Source: Hirsutella rhossiliensis
Taxonomy: Eukaryota; Ascomycota; Sordariomycetes; Hypocreales; Ophiocordycipitaceae
DNA: 64,000 bases
Direction of reading: 5' to 3'
Assembly (NCBI RefSeq): GCF_020360975.1
Contig: NW_025408674.1
Location: forward strand, 2,604,001-2,668,000
The notes below the pieces were generated by a model, which saw only the letters and a list, made by a program, of their open reading frames with translations, was not told where the DNA came from and ran no database searches. Positions 44,399 through 57,152 of the stretch are shown in pieces. Position 1 is the first letter of the stretch, and every line of letters starts with the position of its first letter. Position numbers and translations under genes: made by a program.

Positions 44399-45687
44399 TC
44401 ACCTCCGCGGAGCGTCCTCTTCATGCCCCGACGTCGGTCGGGACAGTCTTCTGCGTATACTTTCGCCTCCTCTCTCGCTATAGCTCGTGCCCAATCCAGA
44501 GTCGTATCTCCGCTTCTCGTCACCGTCGTCATCGCCATAGAGCTCGTCCTCGTCGTCTGCTTCGGCCCCGGCAGCGGGAATATCGGCGAGTTGCCGACCC
44601 CGTTCCTCTTCGTATTCTGCCTTGACCTCTGGCTCATGCTTTAGCGGTAGCTGCCTCCCATACGTCGGGAAATTGTAGGGATAGTCTGAGGATTCGTCCT
44701 TGCTTCCCTCGTCGTCGGCCTGATTTCCGCCCAATGCGCGGCCGTCTTTCCGGGCGCGCGAGCTCTTGGGCCCCTTAAACCCCGTTGCAGCGATCCAAAT
44801 TGCCCAAGCGAGGCTCATGAACATTACTTCGCACGCCCAGAACACGGCCGTGAATGCCATGTACGTTGGCAACCGATAGTAGAACATGAGCCAGCGGAGC
44901 CCGCGAAGTTGGGCCGTCATTGTCAAAGCCGCGCTGTAGATTTGAATATCCTGCCCTGCCTCGATTTCCACATATGCAGAGGCGGGCAGCGAAGAGCTCT
45001 TGGAGAATGCTAGGCGCTCAGCCAAAGCCACCGTCATTTTACAAGCCTGCGAGCTGGGGACGAGCAAGTGGTACAGCAGCAGAACAAGGCGCTTGGCCAC
45101 CGACACTATCGGATCGATATAGGGCACAAGCGCCGGACGCCGCGAGCTAAAGATGACTTCGTGGGCGCCAAACTGGTCGTGCGTATTGGCGAAGATGCGG
45201 GCATCAGCCTCGAGCTTTCCACTGTCCTCAGAACCAAGCAGGTACAGGGTGACCATGAAGTTTCCGCGCTCGACGTTGGCGGGAGACCGTGGCATCGAGA
45301 TGATGACGGAGACATCGTATTCTTGCTGTGTCTTGATCATCGGCGGCCTGGTGAGAGACGCAACGCCGTATGGATTGGGGCCCGACCTGCGAGGAGAGTC
45401 AGCCGGCAGCGCGAGAACCATCGACTATCGACCTACCCATATTGAAGGTGCACGGGTGTCTTGACGAATTGATCGGGGACAAAGTTCTGGAAGAACAAGC
45501 CGGTGGCGATGGCAGCCAGGCAGAAGAGCGTGCCTGCGCCAGATACCAGGAGCGCAGTGTTTATAGCAGCGCGCTGCACCGGCTTCGACGTCGCGGCACG
45601 CACCGTGTCTTCGAGCATCTCCTGCGACGGCGACTGTTAGCACACGGAGGCAGACGGGGCGCGCCGAATGGCCCGGCTTCTCACCAT
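44399..45687 (-). CDS. seipin (lipid-droplet biogenesis protein of the ER)
   Basis: Three exons: 45687-45685, 45621-45437, 45386-44399, giving 391 aa. Seipin (Sei1/Fld1 in yeast) sits at ER-lipid droplet contacts and controls droplet size. Visible features are a short N-terminus, a first membrane helix at about residues 18-45 (NTALLVSGAGTLFCLAAIA), and a lumenal beta-sandwich opened by the conserved PVHLQYGSGPNPYGVASL and containing YDVSVIISMPRSP and GNFMVTLYLL. A second membrane helix lies near 250-275 (AFTAVFWACEVMFMSLAWAI), followed by an acidic cytosolic tail. The first coding exon is proposed to be the ATG alone; the intron 45684-45622 (GTGAGA, GTGCTAACA, GTCGCAG) separates it from GAG ATG CTC. 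If unspliced, the second ATG at 45618 would start a protein two residues shorter. Confidence 0.88.
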
Positions 45688-46210
45688 TGCGGCCGCGCAA
45701 AGAGCATGACCTGTCGTCGTGGCTGCGACTATGGCTGTCTTTCCGACACGGAGGCGCCCAGCGTGTTGATGGGGTCGAAGGAATGACGCATTGGTTCAGA
45801 AACGCCTTACATAAGCACCAGCGAATATCTTGACATTGCATCTGCTCAACGTCATGCCTGATCATCGAGTGCCTTGAACACGGTACGTCGCTTTATTTGC
45901 TCCTCTCTTTGCCCGGCCACGGCATTGAATGGGGCCTCCTCTTTGGCATGAATTCTTTCAGTCTCACGATATCTATTACAGGGCGGGAGACGAAGTGAAA
46001 GAGACGACCAAGACAAAACCAAAGCGACATCAGACCCAAATCGTTCTCTGCGTAGACGGACATTGTCGTACATTCCTCCATAACACGGGCCAAATGAGTG
46101 TATCCCACGCCGGATGGTAGCATGTACAAGATGCCCAGTTCGTTTTCGCATCATTCTGTGCATGCTCCTGGACCAAAACAATTATGTACCTGAAATCATG
46201 AGCGCTTCCA
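45688..46210. other. intergenic, seipin upstream region
   Basis: 523 bp upstream of seipin and downstream of the CDC15-like gene's stop (both minus strand). No gene or repeat was recognised. Confidence 0.5.
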
Positions 46211-49187
46211 TCAGCAAGGTTGAAGATAGTTGCTCGGGACCAGCCCGACGCGGCCGTTGCCGCCGTGGACCTCGGCCTCCCACCAGCCGTCGTCTTGGTG
46301 GCGGAACACGGCCAGATAGTCTCCCTTGGCGAAGCCTAGCTCTTCGGGAATCGCTGCTTGGTACACATACAGGGCGCGAGCTGTAGCATGGTCGGTCAGC
46401 AACGCCAGTTTACTCGGGGCACCACGACTTACCATAGTGCATAATCGGCCGCCCGTCTCGCGAGTACATCCTAGCCGGATCTGCCACGCTCTTGCTCCGC
46501 GGCCGCGATCCACCGTCATACAAGCCCATGGCCCGAGACTCGGGCCGTCCCGATCCCCTGCTCCTCTGAGATCCGTAAGCATCTTCACCCGCTGGCGCCA
46601 GCTGTACGGCCATCTCAGCACCGCCATAGCTGCTCTGAGGCCGGTTGTAGTCTCTGTACGACGACGGAGACGCTCCTCGGACGGAGCCGCTCGGAGAAGC
46701 CGATCCGTAGTAGCTTGGATCGGCTCCGCGCTTGTATGATGTGCTAACTTGAGATGGGGCCCTTCGACGGCCGCCGTAAGGGTTGGGCGAGGCGGATCGG
46801 TGGCTACCCCCGCGCACGTCGTTACTCGTCCGCGGCTGTGGAGATGCGCTTCGAGCCGGAGCTGGCGACGCCGCTCTGGGCAAGTCGTTACCGCGTGTGC
46901 CGGGCCGGGAGCTTGGGGACGGTCCGCGACTTCCAGCATCTCCCCTGCCTTCGTTGCCGAATATGGTGCGCGTCTGTTCCGTCACCTTCTTGGTGGCCTC
47001 CTTCATAGCTTTCGAGGTTACGGCCGGCGGCGGAACACCCAGTCTCGTCACCTGCGCTGGATGATATGAAGGTGGCGGCGTTCCGCGGCTGGTCATGGCC
47101 GCGTCGTGACTGCCGGGAGCGGGAACAGATCGCGCCATCCGGTTCTCGGCTCCGGGAACAGGAGTTGCTATGCCATGGTAATGGTCTGCAGACATCCTGA
47201 GAGAAGACTGTTTGCCCAAATTGACTTCCTTGAGCTCTGCCAAGGCAATGGCGATGGGGTCATTTTCGTCCAACTCTGCGGCCGCGGCTCGTGCCTTGTG
47301 TCTCTGCGTGTCTGGCGTTGTGACTGGAAGCACGTTCTGGCCAACCCCAAGGGCAAGGCTTGTGTTGGCGTCAATAGGCTCAGGGCTTGCCGTTCGATCC
47401 TAAACACTGTCATTAGCACGCCATCCCTGAGCTGCCCGGCAAGACTTGACGAACCGTTTGACCCATTTTCGCGACACTTGAAGCGTGCCAGGTGCTCCTC
47501 CCAGCTAGCGCCGGAGGATGGGCCTCCTTTGTGCTCTTGCGCCTAAAGGGGCTATGGTTTTGGAAAAAGCCGCTTTTCTTCTTAAAGACGCGCTTCTCCG
47601 GGCTCGACGCCGGGGTCTGGTGCTGCTTGGCAGGTGAGGTCTTTCCGCTGGGAGCCTCCTGACTGCAAGAGGACGTCAGGTTTGAGTAGTCGCTGTGAGA
47701 CTCACGGCTCGAGGACCTGGCAGACGTATGCTGAGAGCTTCGATCGGAAGCAGGCGCGGTGCGGCAGAGCATCGTCATGCCGTCCATTGGATAAGGCTCG
47801 TGGGGCACAGCGCCCACGCCCCCATGCGGATTGGCATCGTACGATGCTTGTCTGGCAGCATGCTCCATGGGATGCTGGTCGTTCACAGGCATCCTCATCT
47901 GCTGGGGGGGCTTTTGCGGAGTCACAGTGGCCTCTCGACTCGTTGATGGGGCAGGTTCCCTGTGAGCCAAGTTGTTCGCCAACGCCGAGTTGGGGTCGTG
48001 ATGCGATTCAAAGGTCGATGGTTGGGGGGAGGATGAGCGGAATGCAGGGTTGATGCTGCGAGGGAACTGAGCAACCGAGTAGCTGTCGTCCTCAGAGACC
48101 TCGGACTGGCTGTCATTGATGTCTCCGCGGCAGAAGTTGATGTACTTGGGCGGGTCAGGGATCTCTTGGCCGGTGCCTTGCTCGGTGATGAAGTGGATAA
48201 TGTCCTTTTCCACTTCTGTCTTCTCCAGCGACAAGCGTATCTTCTCGCATGAGGCATCGTCGCTAACGCATACTGTCGATGCAATATTCGCAAAGGTCCA
48301 CAGGCTGCTCTTGGTAAAGTCGAGCCGCTCCTCCTCGAGATCCTGGAACTTGTCTGTGGCAGCCCTCCACTCTCTGTTCCACCTGGCCGTGGTGTCCTCG
48401 AGGGCCTTGACGGCATTCTCGTACTCGGTGTTGGCTGTGGCGAGACTGATTTGCGTCTTTTCCAGCTTCGCCTTGTTACGGCGCTCTTCTTGGCCCATGA
48501 CCATGTGGCCTTGGGCGAGGTAGCCTTTGATCTTGAGGCATTCTTGCTCGTATTTATCTCGGGTCTAGTAGAGGTGGAAAAGTCAGCCACTTGAATTCTC
48601 TGGGCACCAGCTGTTGGTTGGCAGACCTTGTTGACTTGTTGCGTCTGCTGGATCTTGATCTTCAACAGCTTCTCGACAGAGTTCTGGACAATCTTGCGTC
48701 GCTCCTTCATGCCCCCCGCAAAAGCGGCCAGCGGCTCTTCCAGCTCCGTCTTCATCTGCGCGGCAATGCTCTGATGCTGCTTGGCCATGGACTCCACTTC
48801 GCCACGCACGGTATCGAGGGAGGTCCGGAGAGTGCCCATCTCCTGGGTCCCGAGGGACTTTCGGCAAAGGTTGAGGAGTTTTCTGGCGTATTCATCTTCA
48901 ATGGAAGCACGAGCTGTCGGTTCTGGTGTGTGAGCAGCTGACGAGCGCGACGCACACGGACGCTGGCTTGGGGAGGCTCACCGCTGTAGAAAGACTTGAG
49001 TTCATCACACGTCTGCTTCGCGCCCTGCATGCGATCCAGGAGGGGGCCGACTCCAGCATCGTCCTTGCCCCAGAAGTTGTTTGCGACTGCGTCAATAGTC
49101 AGTTAAGCGATTAAGAGCTGTTGGGCTGAGACAGAAGTGCCCACAGGACAGAGCGACGGCTGGAGCATCTGCTGTTGCAGCAGGCAT
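46211..49187 (-). CDS. F-BAR and SH3 cytokinesis protein (Cdc15/Imp2/Hof1-like)
   Basis: Six exons: 49187-49145, 49086-48982, 48913-48627, 48564-47455, 47399-46433, 46380-46211, giving 893 aa. The family bends and tethers membrane and recruits formins and ring proteins at the septum. The F-BAR domain covers about residues 14-290: FANNFWGKDDAGVGPLLDRM, then CDELKSFYSARASIEDEYAR, then a long coiled coil. A disordered Ser/Pro-rich region follows, with a block ASPEPIDANT and many RS-type phosphosites. The SH3 domain at the end (ARALYVYQAAIPEELGF, GDYLAVF, DGWWEAEV, VPSNYL) is complete. The donor of intron 4 is the least certain: GTTCGT at 47454 was chosen by phase and intron length, but a GTCGCG donor 21 nt further upstream on the coding strand is also in phase. 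It is divergent from NOT1. Confidence 0.88.
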
Positions 49188-50002
49188 CGTGCCTTACGAG
49201 AGGCAGCCGAAAGAATGTATGTTTCGAAATGGATATATTCAGATGCGTATCGTGTGCTCGTGCGCCAAAGTGTTGGAATTCTGCGGGAAAAGGCAGTCAT
49301 CAAGGGATGTCAAGCTCCCAGGCGTGAGTTCGCTGAGGCGACGGGCGGTCCGAGGTGGCAGTGGCTTGTTTGGTCCCGGCCCTCGGTTGGCTGGGCAACG
49401 GCCACGAGCTATCACGTGACCCTAGCTACATCTTGCGGGTCGGCTCTCCCGTCCTTTCAGGGCTAGGCGGGATTTGCCGTTCCTCCCATGCATGGGTCAT
49501 TTTCTGTGCTGCACTTCACTTTGTCCTCCACACCTACCTCTCTCTACCCAATTACCTCACCGACCAAATCACTCTGCCCTCGACGAGAACTCCGATATCT
49601 GATCCCATCACGTCCAGACCCAGCCCAGCTATCGCCGACGACACCTTGCAACAGCCGCACTGAACTTCCCCCCACCGCTCGCGTCTTCAGGCGATCCGCC
49701 CGACAGCGGTTGGCACCTGTGGTCCACGGAGCTCGTTCCCGACAGCATCTTTCTCCCCCCTCTTTGCCTCAGCTCTCTCCATCCTTCGCCTGGCCTCAAA
49801 GCTCGGCGGTCGCGCGACCCACCCACGTCTTCTTTGACGCCCGGCGATCAAGGCTCGAGCACATTTCCCCATGTAGGAACCTTGCCAACGCTTCCATCCT
49901 GCATCCCCATCATCAGCCTTCTCTTCTTGAGCCCACCTGCCTGCCACGACCCCACAGGCAGGCGCTCCACCATCATATCTCAACACCCTCGAATACACTC
50001 CC
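49188..50002. other. divergent promoter region, CDC15-like / NOT1
   Basis: 815 bp between divergent starts. The NOT1-proximal 500 bp is strongly C/T-rich on the plus strand, as is common in fungal 5' leaders. No additional gene was seen. Confidence 0.6.
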
Positions 50003-53000
50003 ATGGTCCCTCCACCAAGAGCGGGATCGTTCTCACCAAATCCTGCACAGTCTCTCCAGACGGGAACTGGCCACTCGCCGCATCCGTCTCACGCGGGTGT
50101 ACTGAGCGCTGGCGCGAGCCCCAGCACCAGCAGTCCGACGGGGACCAACTCCCTGATCAAGATTGTTGTCGCCCAAGTCTATCTTCTGCTTAGTACCATC
50201 AAAGAAGACAAGGATCGCGCCAAGTGGGAATTGCAGGTCGATCAGCTTAAAAAGGTCAGCCCTCCCCCCTTGCGTTTCGTCGTGGTTGGCTCCTTTGACA
50301 CTTTGTGCAGCTCATCGATGAACACGGTATGGAAGTTTTTTCCAAATACCTCACCCGACTGGTAGCGGGAAATGCGCCACAGATCTTCCCAGGGCTCAAC
50401 CGACCCATCACGAACCCGGGCAGTTACCACATCCTCGTCGCTGAGATGCGAAAAATTGCGCACGATGTCGACCAAGCCAGCAAGATTGCCGAATCGGTGG
50501 AAAGCGGCACCGAGGACATCTTTCGCGACTTCGATCTCTCGACCTTCATGGAACATTTTAAGCTTGATGCACTGGAGAAGACGCTGCTGGCTCTGGCTTT
50601 CAAGACTGGGTCTCGTTCCGACTTGAAGACCAAAGGCGAGTCGATGTGAGATACGTCTGCACGTCTCGCTTAAAGCTAACCTGTCTTCTTTCCACCATAG
50701 CTGACGCTATCTTGTCGACAAACTTCTCGAGTTTCATTGACATCGTATCGCGCCCAGATATCGAGGCCCATGCAGATCTCACGCCCGCCTTCCTTGCGTT
50801 CGTCGTCGATCGATTCCTACAATATCATCCTCCCAGCTTCAACGCCTCCTCCAGGCGCGATCTTCAGAACTATGTCGTCAAGCGATACGTAGCCATGGAT
50901 CAGGCCCCGCCTTCCGAGGTCTTGGCCGCGCTCGACATTGGCAGAGTCCTTGCCGACAGACCGGCAAACTCGTTGGCCCGATCCATTCAGAGGACCGGTG
51001 CTGACTTTACCCGGGATGAGGAGACATGCCTCTCGTACTTGCAGGGTCGTCCAAGCAACATGCAGCTTAGTCCCGATCAGGTTTCGGCAGCACTATTCTT
51101 CACGGCCGTCACCCAGACTCCGCAGCATGATCCGGCAACGCTCACCGCTGCTCTGCTGCGGGTGCTTCCAAGGACATTCGACTGGACCGAGGTCGTGCTG
51201 CTCTTCGACCAGGCCTCGGCACGCATCTCGTCGATTCAGTTTCTGCGACTCTACAAAGCGCTGCTGCCGATTGCCCAGGATCCCAAGTTCAACTTCGATA
51301 TACAGCGACTCTGGGGCGGGTCTTGGAGCGAGCCAGAAGCTCAGTTGTCCTTTGTCAGTGCATACGCGTCGTTGACGCCGGAGCAGCTCGACGCGACTAC
51401 AATCCCGGGATTGCACCGAAGCATCAACATCGAAGACTACGCTAAATCTCCAGCAAACGTGCAGGAACGGGCTGCAGTTGCCGTCAAGCATCCTCTCGTC
51501 TCCGTCGCTGCCCTGTCCGCCATTTTCAACGTCGCCTTGAACTCCGTCCACGCTTCGCAGAGCGTCGAGGCCAAGCGTCTATTTCAAGAGGTGGTGGTGC
51601 CCAACTTGGACATCTTTTTGGTGTCTGCCTTTGAAGTTCCGAGACAGTCCTGGGCAACCATGGCGGTTGATACGTTGAACTCGCTCTTCGAAAACTTCTT
51701 GTACAAGCGATCCCCCGAGTACGATTTCGTCCTTGACAGCTTGTGGAAGAAGGATAGGGACTGGGTTGTTCAGCGGCTGATTGACGCCCACGCCGTCAAG
51801 CCAGTCGATCTACCCCTGGTTTTCGATCATGCCATTAAGCATGGTTGGCTTGACGAGCTCATCTATCTCCCCAATGGCTTTGGGATCGATCTCGCCGCCT
51901 TTTCGCATGCAGAGGGTCGTCTTGATTTGGCAAATTGGGCGCGGTTCAACGCAGACAGAAGCGTCGAGATTGCGCGCACCTTGTTGCAATTCTTGATGAT
52001 CAAAGCCAACCTGGAAATCCAGTTCCAGCGGCCGCCTGACGGACAGCCGCCGGTGAAGACGAGCACCAGCCTACAAGTCCGGACGGTCTCGGCTCTGCTG
52101 CAGATACTTGAAGACTTTTTGCCCAAGGCGCCGGTCCAAGACCTTATCCTGGTTCAACGCCATTGCATCACCGCATACCCTCGATTGATCAACTACGGCG
52201 AGGGCTACGACGACATCATCGATGCGAACGGCAGGGAAGGCAACGCCTTGCCAACGGCTGCCAACAGCAAGATGGAGGAACACTACAAGAAGATGTACGG
52301 GGACGAGCTCCAGGTCCGCACCATAGTAGACATTTTGGATCGATACAAACACTCGCGAGATTCCTTGGACCAAGATGCCTTTGCTTGCATGATCCACGGC
52401 CTTTTCGACGAGTACAACCACTACGTCGACTATCCCTTGGAGGCTCTAGCAACAACGGCCGTTCTCTTTGGTGGCATAATATCTCACAAATTGATATCGG
52501 ACCTGCCCCTCAAGATTGGCCTGGGAATGATCCTCGAAGCAGTGAGGGATCATATGCCGGACGATCCAATGTACAAATTCGGTCTCCAGGCTTTGATGCA
52601 ACTCCTGGTTCGCTTCCGAGAATGGCCTGGATTCTGCAAACAACTGCTGCAAATCCCCGGGCTCCAAGGCACAGAGGCGTTCAAGAAGGCTGAGGAGATT
52701 GTCAGGGACCACGAAGAAGAGCTCGCGCGCTCCCGAAACGGCGCAGGTACGCCGCACGGTCTCAGTTTTGCCGGCGACTCGTTCATGAACGGTAACCCAG
52801 AGGAACCTGTCGTCAACGATCGCCAGGCCCCCCCTTTCGCCGCCATCGGTGTCGACCCAGTCCCCCCCGGTATCGAACTCGAGGAGCCAGGTGATGAGGA
52901 TCAGGGCAAGATCCAGTTTGTTCTGAACAACATCACGGAGGGAACCCTTCAATCCATGCGCCTCGAGCTGCGTGAGTTATTGGAACGCAAGCATCGGCAA

Positions 53001-56000
53001 TGGTTCGCCAGTCACCTTGTCGAAGAGCGGGCCAAAATGCAACCCAACTACCACCACGTCTACCTGGAGCTCGTGAAAATCTTCGAAGATAATGCCCTCT
53101 GGAACGAGGTGCTCCGCGAGACCTACATCAGCGTAGCCCGGATGCTTAATTCGGAGCTTACAATGCAGAACTCGACGGAACGAACGCATCTCAAGAATCT
53201 GGGCGGCTGGCTCGGCCTTTTGACACTGGCTCGGGATCGGCCCATCAAGCACAAGAACATTGCTTTCAGGCAGCTGCTGATCGAAGCCCACGACACGAAG
53301 AGGCTCATTGTCGTGATACCTTTTGTCTGCAAGGTTCTCATCCAAGGCGCCTCGTCTGCAGTCTTCCGACCCCCTAACCCCTGGCTCATGGACATTATTC
53401 ACCTTCTCATCGAGCTTTATCACCATGCCGAGCTGAAGCTCAACCTCAAATTCGAGATCGAAGTGCTCTGCAAGGGTTTGAACCTGGACCACAAAAGCAT
53501 CGAGCCTTCGGGGGAGATTCTCAATCGTCCGTCAATGGAAGACGCGGCTGAGATTCTTCCGCAGGATCAGTTGGACGCTTTCGAGAAGCTGTCCTTGAAC
53601 GGCATTGGGTCTGTTGTTGGCGCAGGCTTGTCCCCCCAGGCTGTTGCGCCTGCTATACCCGATGTCGGGCCATTGATCAACATACCCCCGACGAACGAGA
53701 TGGTGGTCAGCTCAACGCGTCTGCATGAAATCGTGCGAACTGCCTTGACACGTGCTCTGCAAGATATTATCCAGCCTGTTGTGGACAGGTCCATCACGAT
53801 TGCAGCTATATCCACGGTGCAGATGATCCGCAAGGATTTTGTTTCGGAGCCAGACGAGAACCGTTTGCGGACTTCAGCCGTCAACATGGTCAAGGCGACT
53901 GCCGGTAGCTTGGCTCTGGTCACCTCCAAGGAGCCTCTTCGGGCCAACATGACGAACTATATGCGGAACCTGGCTAATGACCTGCCTTCGGGCCTTCCTG
54001 AAGGTACAATCATTATGTGTGTGAACTCAAACCTCGATCTAGCTTGCAACATCATTGAAAAGCAGGCTGAGGAGAGAGCGGTACCCGAGATCGAGGACCT
54101 GCTGGAGGAAGATATTGCGGCCCGGAGACGGCATCGCATTCAACAGCCGAACGAGCCGTTCTACTCGGGCACCGTCAACCGCTGGGGAATGACCATTCCG
54201 AACCCATACAAGCTCTCCCCGAACCACAATGGCCTCAACCCCGAGCAGATGGCAATTTATGAGGACTTTGCCAGGCAGCCGCGCAACGCCGTGACCTCTG
54301 GCGCTTCACATGCGCCATCCACCTCGGATGCCACTCGATCAATGGCAAACGAGGTGCTGCAGGAGCCATACAACGCCGTCCCGAATCTACCCACCCCGGC
54401 CGAGACGCCATCCATCCAACACCTGGGCTCCCAGCTCCAGCCCTACGCTCCGGTTCACACGGCCGCCGCGAACACGATGCCGAGCGGGCGGGCGGCTGGC
54501 TTCCAGATGGATGTCCGAGGCCTGGCTGATCGCGTGAACAAGCTTCTCCAAGAGCTTTTGCGGGTTGCCGGCGAGGCTCGGGAGGAACACTTTGCGGGCC
54601 TCCCAAGACCGCATCCGGTGCTCGATGTTGTCGATGCCCTGGTCCAGCTCATCATCAAGACGTCGCAGAATTCCGAAGAGTTTGCCATCTATGCCGCGGA
54701 ACAAATCAGCGCCCTCATCTTCCAGCAGGTGGAGGACAACCTGACTCTGGAAAGCCTCGTTCATGTCCTTGAGACTCTCCGCAAGATTTCCGGCCCTGCG
54801 CTGAACAATCGCGTGCGGTCACTCTTCAGCCAACAGCCGGGACCAAACTTTCTGAGCTTGCCTCTTCTGGCCGCGTTGGTGCGTACCGATCTGCTGGACT
54901 GGAGGAGCATCGACTTGGCCATGTCCAAGGCACTCGAGGTCCGAAAGGACGGCTCCCTGGAATTTCTGGAACGCATGCTCGATCTCTCCCTGCTTGGCAA
55001 TCGTCCGATTGCGCTGTACGCGGACTTTGTGCGATCCCTCGAAGTGGCGTGGGCCTGGATCTGCGACGACCCTAGCTCCCCTCCCGGACAGCGGTTGAAG
55101 AGCAAGCTCGTGGGCTCGGGCATGCCTCAGCCATCACGGGCAACCGACGGCGATGAAGCAGTCGTGCGACAAGACCAGATGGAGTACGTTTTCGAGGAAT
55201 GGGTACATCTCTGCAACAACCATAATGCATCGACCAAGGCTACCAGCGTCTTCATCCAGCAGCTGCAGGCGAAACAGGTCATCCGCGGGCGAGATGACTT
55301 TTTCCTCTTTGTGCGCACCGCCATCGACCTGTCGGCGGATCGCTTCGATCACATCCTGCATTCGGGATCCATCGGCGATGCCTACGCCACGGTGGACTCT
55401 CTGGCGAGGCTGATCAGCATTTTCATCACAATGCACAATGACGGCTCGACCTCCCGCGCATCCTTTCTCGACTCCATCTTGGTGCTGATCGGTCTTGTTC
55501 TCAACCATCACCACGTCAAGAGGGGAGAGCACCTGAACCAAAGGGTGTTCTTCCGCCTGTTTTCCATGCTCTTGCACGAGACGCACAACATGTTCGAGGA
55601 CCTCGCAGAAGAGGAGCAGCGCAACATGACGTTGAAATTTGCGCATAGATTTCAAGCACTTGGACCGCTCCGCCTCCCCGGCTTCATCTTTGGCTGGCTC
55701 TCTCTTCTGCAGCACCGAGTCTTCCTCCCGGTCTTGCTGCGGATTCCAGACAATGCCGGATGGGGCCCCTCTGTGAAGCTGATTGTCCAGCTTCTGGACT
55801 GCCTTAGTGAGCAGCTGAAAGCTTTTAGCGTGTCGCCTGTAACCAAGGAGGTCTACCGAGCCACGCTCAAACTTCTCGTCGTCCTTCAGCACGACTTTCC
55901 GGACTTCTTGGCGGCCAATCACGTCAAGTTGTCTGCAAGCATTCCGCCCCATTGCACCCAGCTGCTCAACGCGATTCTCTCTGCCAACCCTCAGCAAAGC

Positions 56001-56753
56001 TACGGCAAGCTGCCCGACCCGATGCATCCGGGACTCAAGGTCGAGCGGATGGAGGAGATGAAGACGCATCCTGGGCTCATCGACGAATCGGTGGCGATTT
56101 TGCGAGAATGCGGGCTTCTCAATGTCCTCGAGCAGATCCTGCAGAGCGGGCCGTCGGAAGACGCGGTTGCCCAGATTGCGCATGCCATGACACACAACAT
56201 GACAAAGGAAACCGCCTTTGGACACGTCGCAGTAGCCGCAAATAACCACGTGATCGGGGCGGTTCTTATGTACGTTGGGCATCACGCTGCGGACCGTGGC
56301 TCGCAAACAGCAAACTCGGCCTCCGTCAACGGCAGCGAGCCCGATGTGTCGACGCTGTCACTTCTGGTCCACGAGCTTCCACCCGAGGCGAGGTACTACC
56401 TCTTATCCGGCATGGTCAACCAGCTGCGATTTCCCAATGCGCACACGGATTTTTTCAGCCAACTCATCCTCAACATATTTGGAAAGGACTTGAATGACCC
56501 CGAGGAGTCTGAGATTCGGCAGGAGATTACGCGGGTTCTCCTGGAGCGACTTGTTGGCTTCTGGCCTCAGCCGTGGGGGCTCATGTACACGATTCTCGAA
56601 TTGGTCAAGAACGAAAAGTACATGTTCTTCGACCTCCCATTCGTCAAGTCAACTCCAGAGGTGGGCTATTTCTGACTGATTCTGAGGCGATAGACTGACA
56701 TTGGCCACACACAGGTTGCCGACAGGTTCGCAGCCGTCCTGCAGCGGGCCTAG
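50003..56753 (+). CDS. not1: CCR4-NOT complex scaffold subunit Not1
   Basis: Four exons: 50003-50254, 50311-50635, 50701-56660, 56715-56753, giving 2191 aa, the normal size. Not1 is the scaffold on which the Ccr4/Caf1 deadenylases, Caf40 and the Not2/3/5 module assemble in the cytoplasm and nucleus. Visible regions are N-terminal HEAT-type helices, a MIF4G-like Caf1-binding domain (about residues 930-1165, from GKIQFVLNNITEGTLQ), a Caf40-binding DUF3819-type domain (about 1190-1340, TALTRALQDIIQPVVDRSI) and the C-terminal Not1 domain (about 1760-2180, ending FVKSTPEVADRFAAVLQRA). Intron 2 (50636-50700) appears to be a GC-AG intron: donor AAAG|GCGAGT, branch GCTAACC, acceptor CATAG. No GT donor gives the right phase, and the splice restores the conserved KADAIL junction. 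Confidence 0.93.
50636..50700 (+). other. GC-AG intron in NOT1
   Basis: 65-nt intron starting GCGAGT after AAAG and ending CCACCATAG, with branch GCTAACC. GT dinucleotides nearby (GTCGAT, GTGAGA) leave phase 2, whereas the downstream exon needs phase 1. GC-AG introns are a known minor class of spliceosomal introns. Confidence 0.8.
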
Positions 56754-57152
56754 AGCCTGCCATGGACAACGAGGTAGACGACGAGCGGTGCCCACCGACG
56801 TCTTGAAGTTTGTGGCCCGACGACATGGCATGGCGCCGCGGCCTGTCCACGACCGGACGGGTACGAGGCCATGGCATTGGCGGATTGATTACGCGTGGTT
56901 GATTGGGAATAGAAGTGACGCAGACAGGCTGAGGCGTCTTTGTGTTTCGTGGGGTTGGGGGGGTTGGCACTGACGCACGAAAGTCGGCATGGCACTGTAA
57001 TACCTGTATCAAATGTACGATAGGACGTGTTGTAAGGGAGACAAAACATTGCAGCGCATCAATCCTTGAGTCGAGGCCAGCGGGCTTTTCACAAAGTCGG
57101 GTCCATTCTTTTGGAGCACGAGCGGCGAAAACCAGCGATGGTCAGTTAGAGG
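56754..57152. other. intergenic, convergent 3' ends of NOT1 and the PhzF-like gene
   Basis: 399 bp between facing stop codons. No gene or repeat was recognised. Confidence 0.55.

Noticed and set aside
43867..44644. Plus-strand open frames of 167-168 codons
   Set aside because: Overlapping frames, Arg/Ser-rich, no motif, partly antisense to the seipin 3' end.
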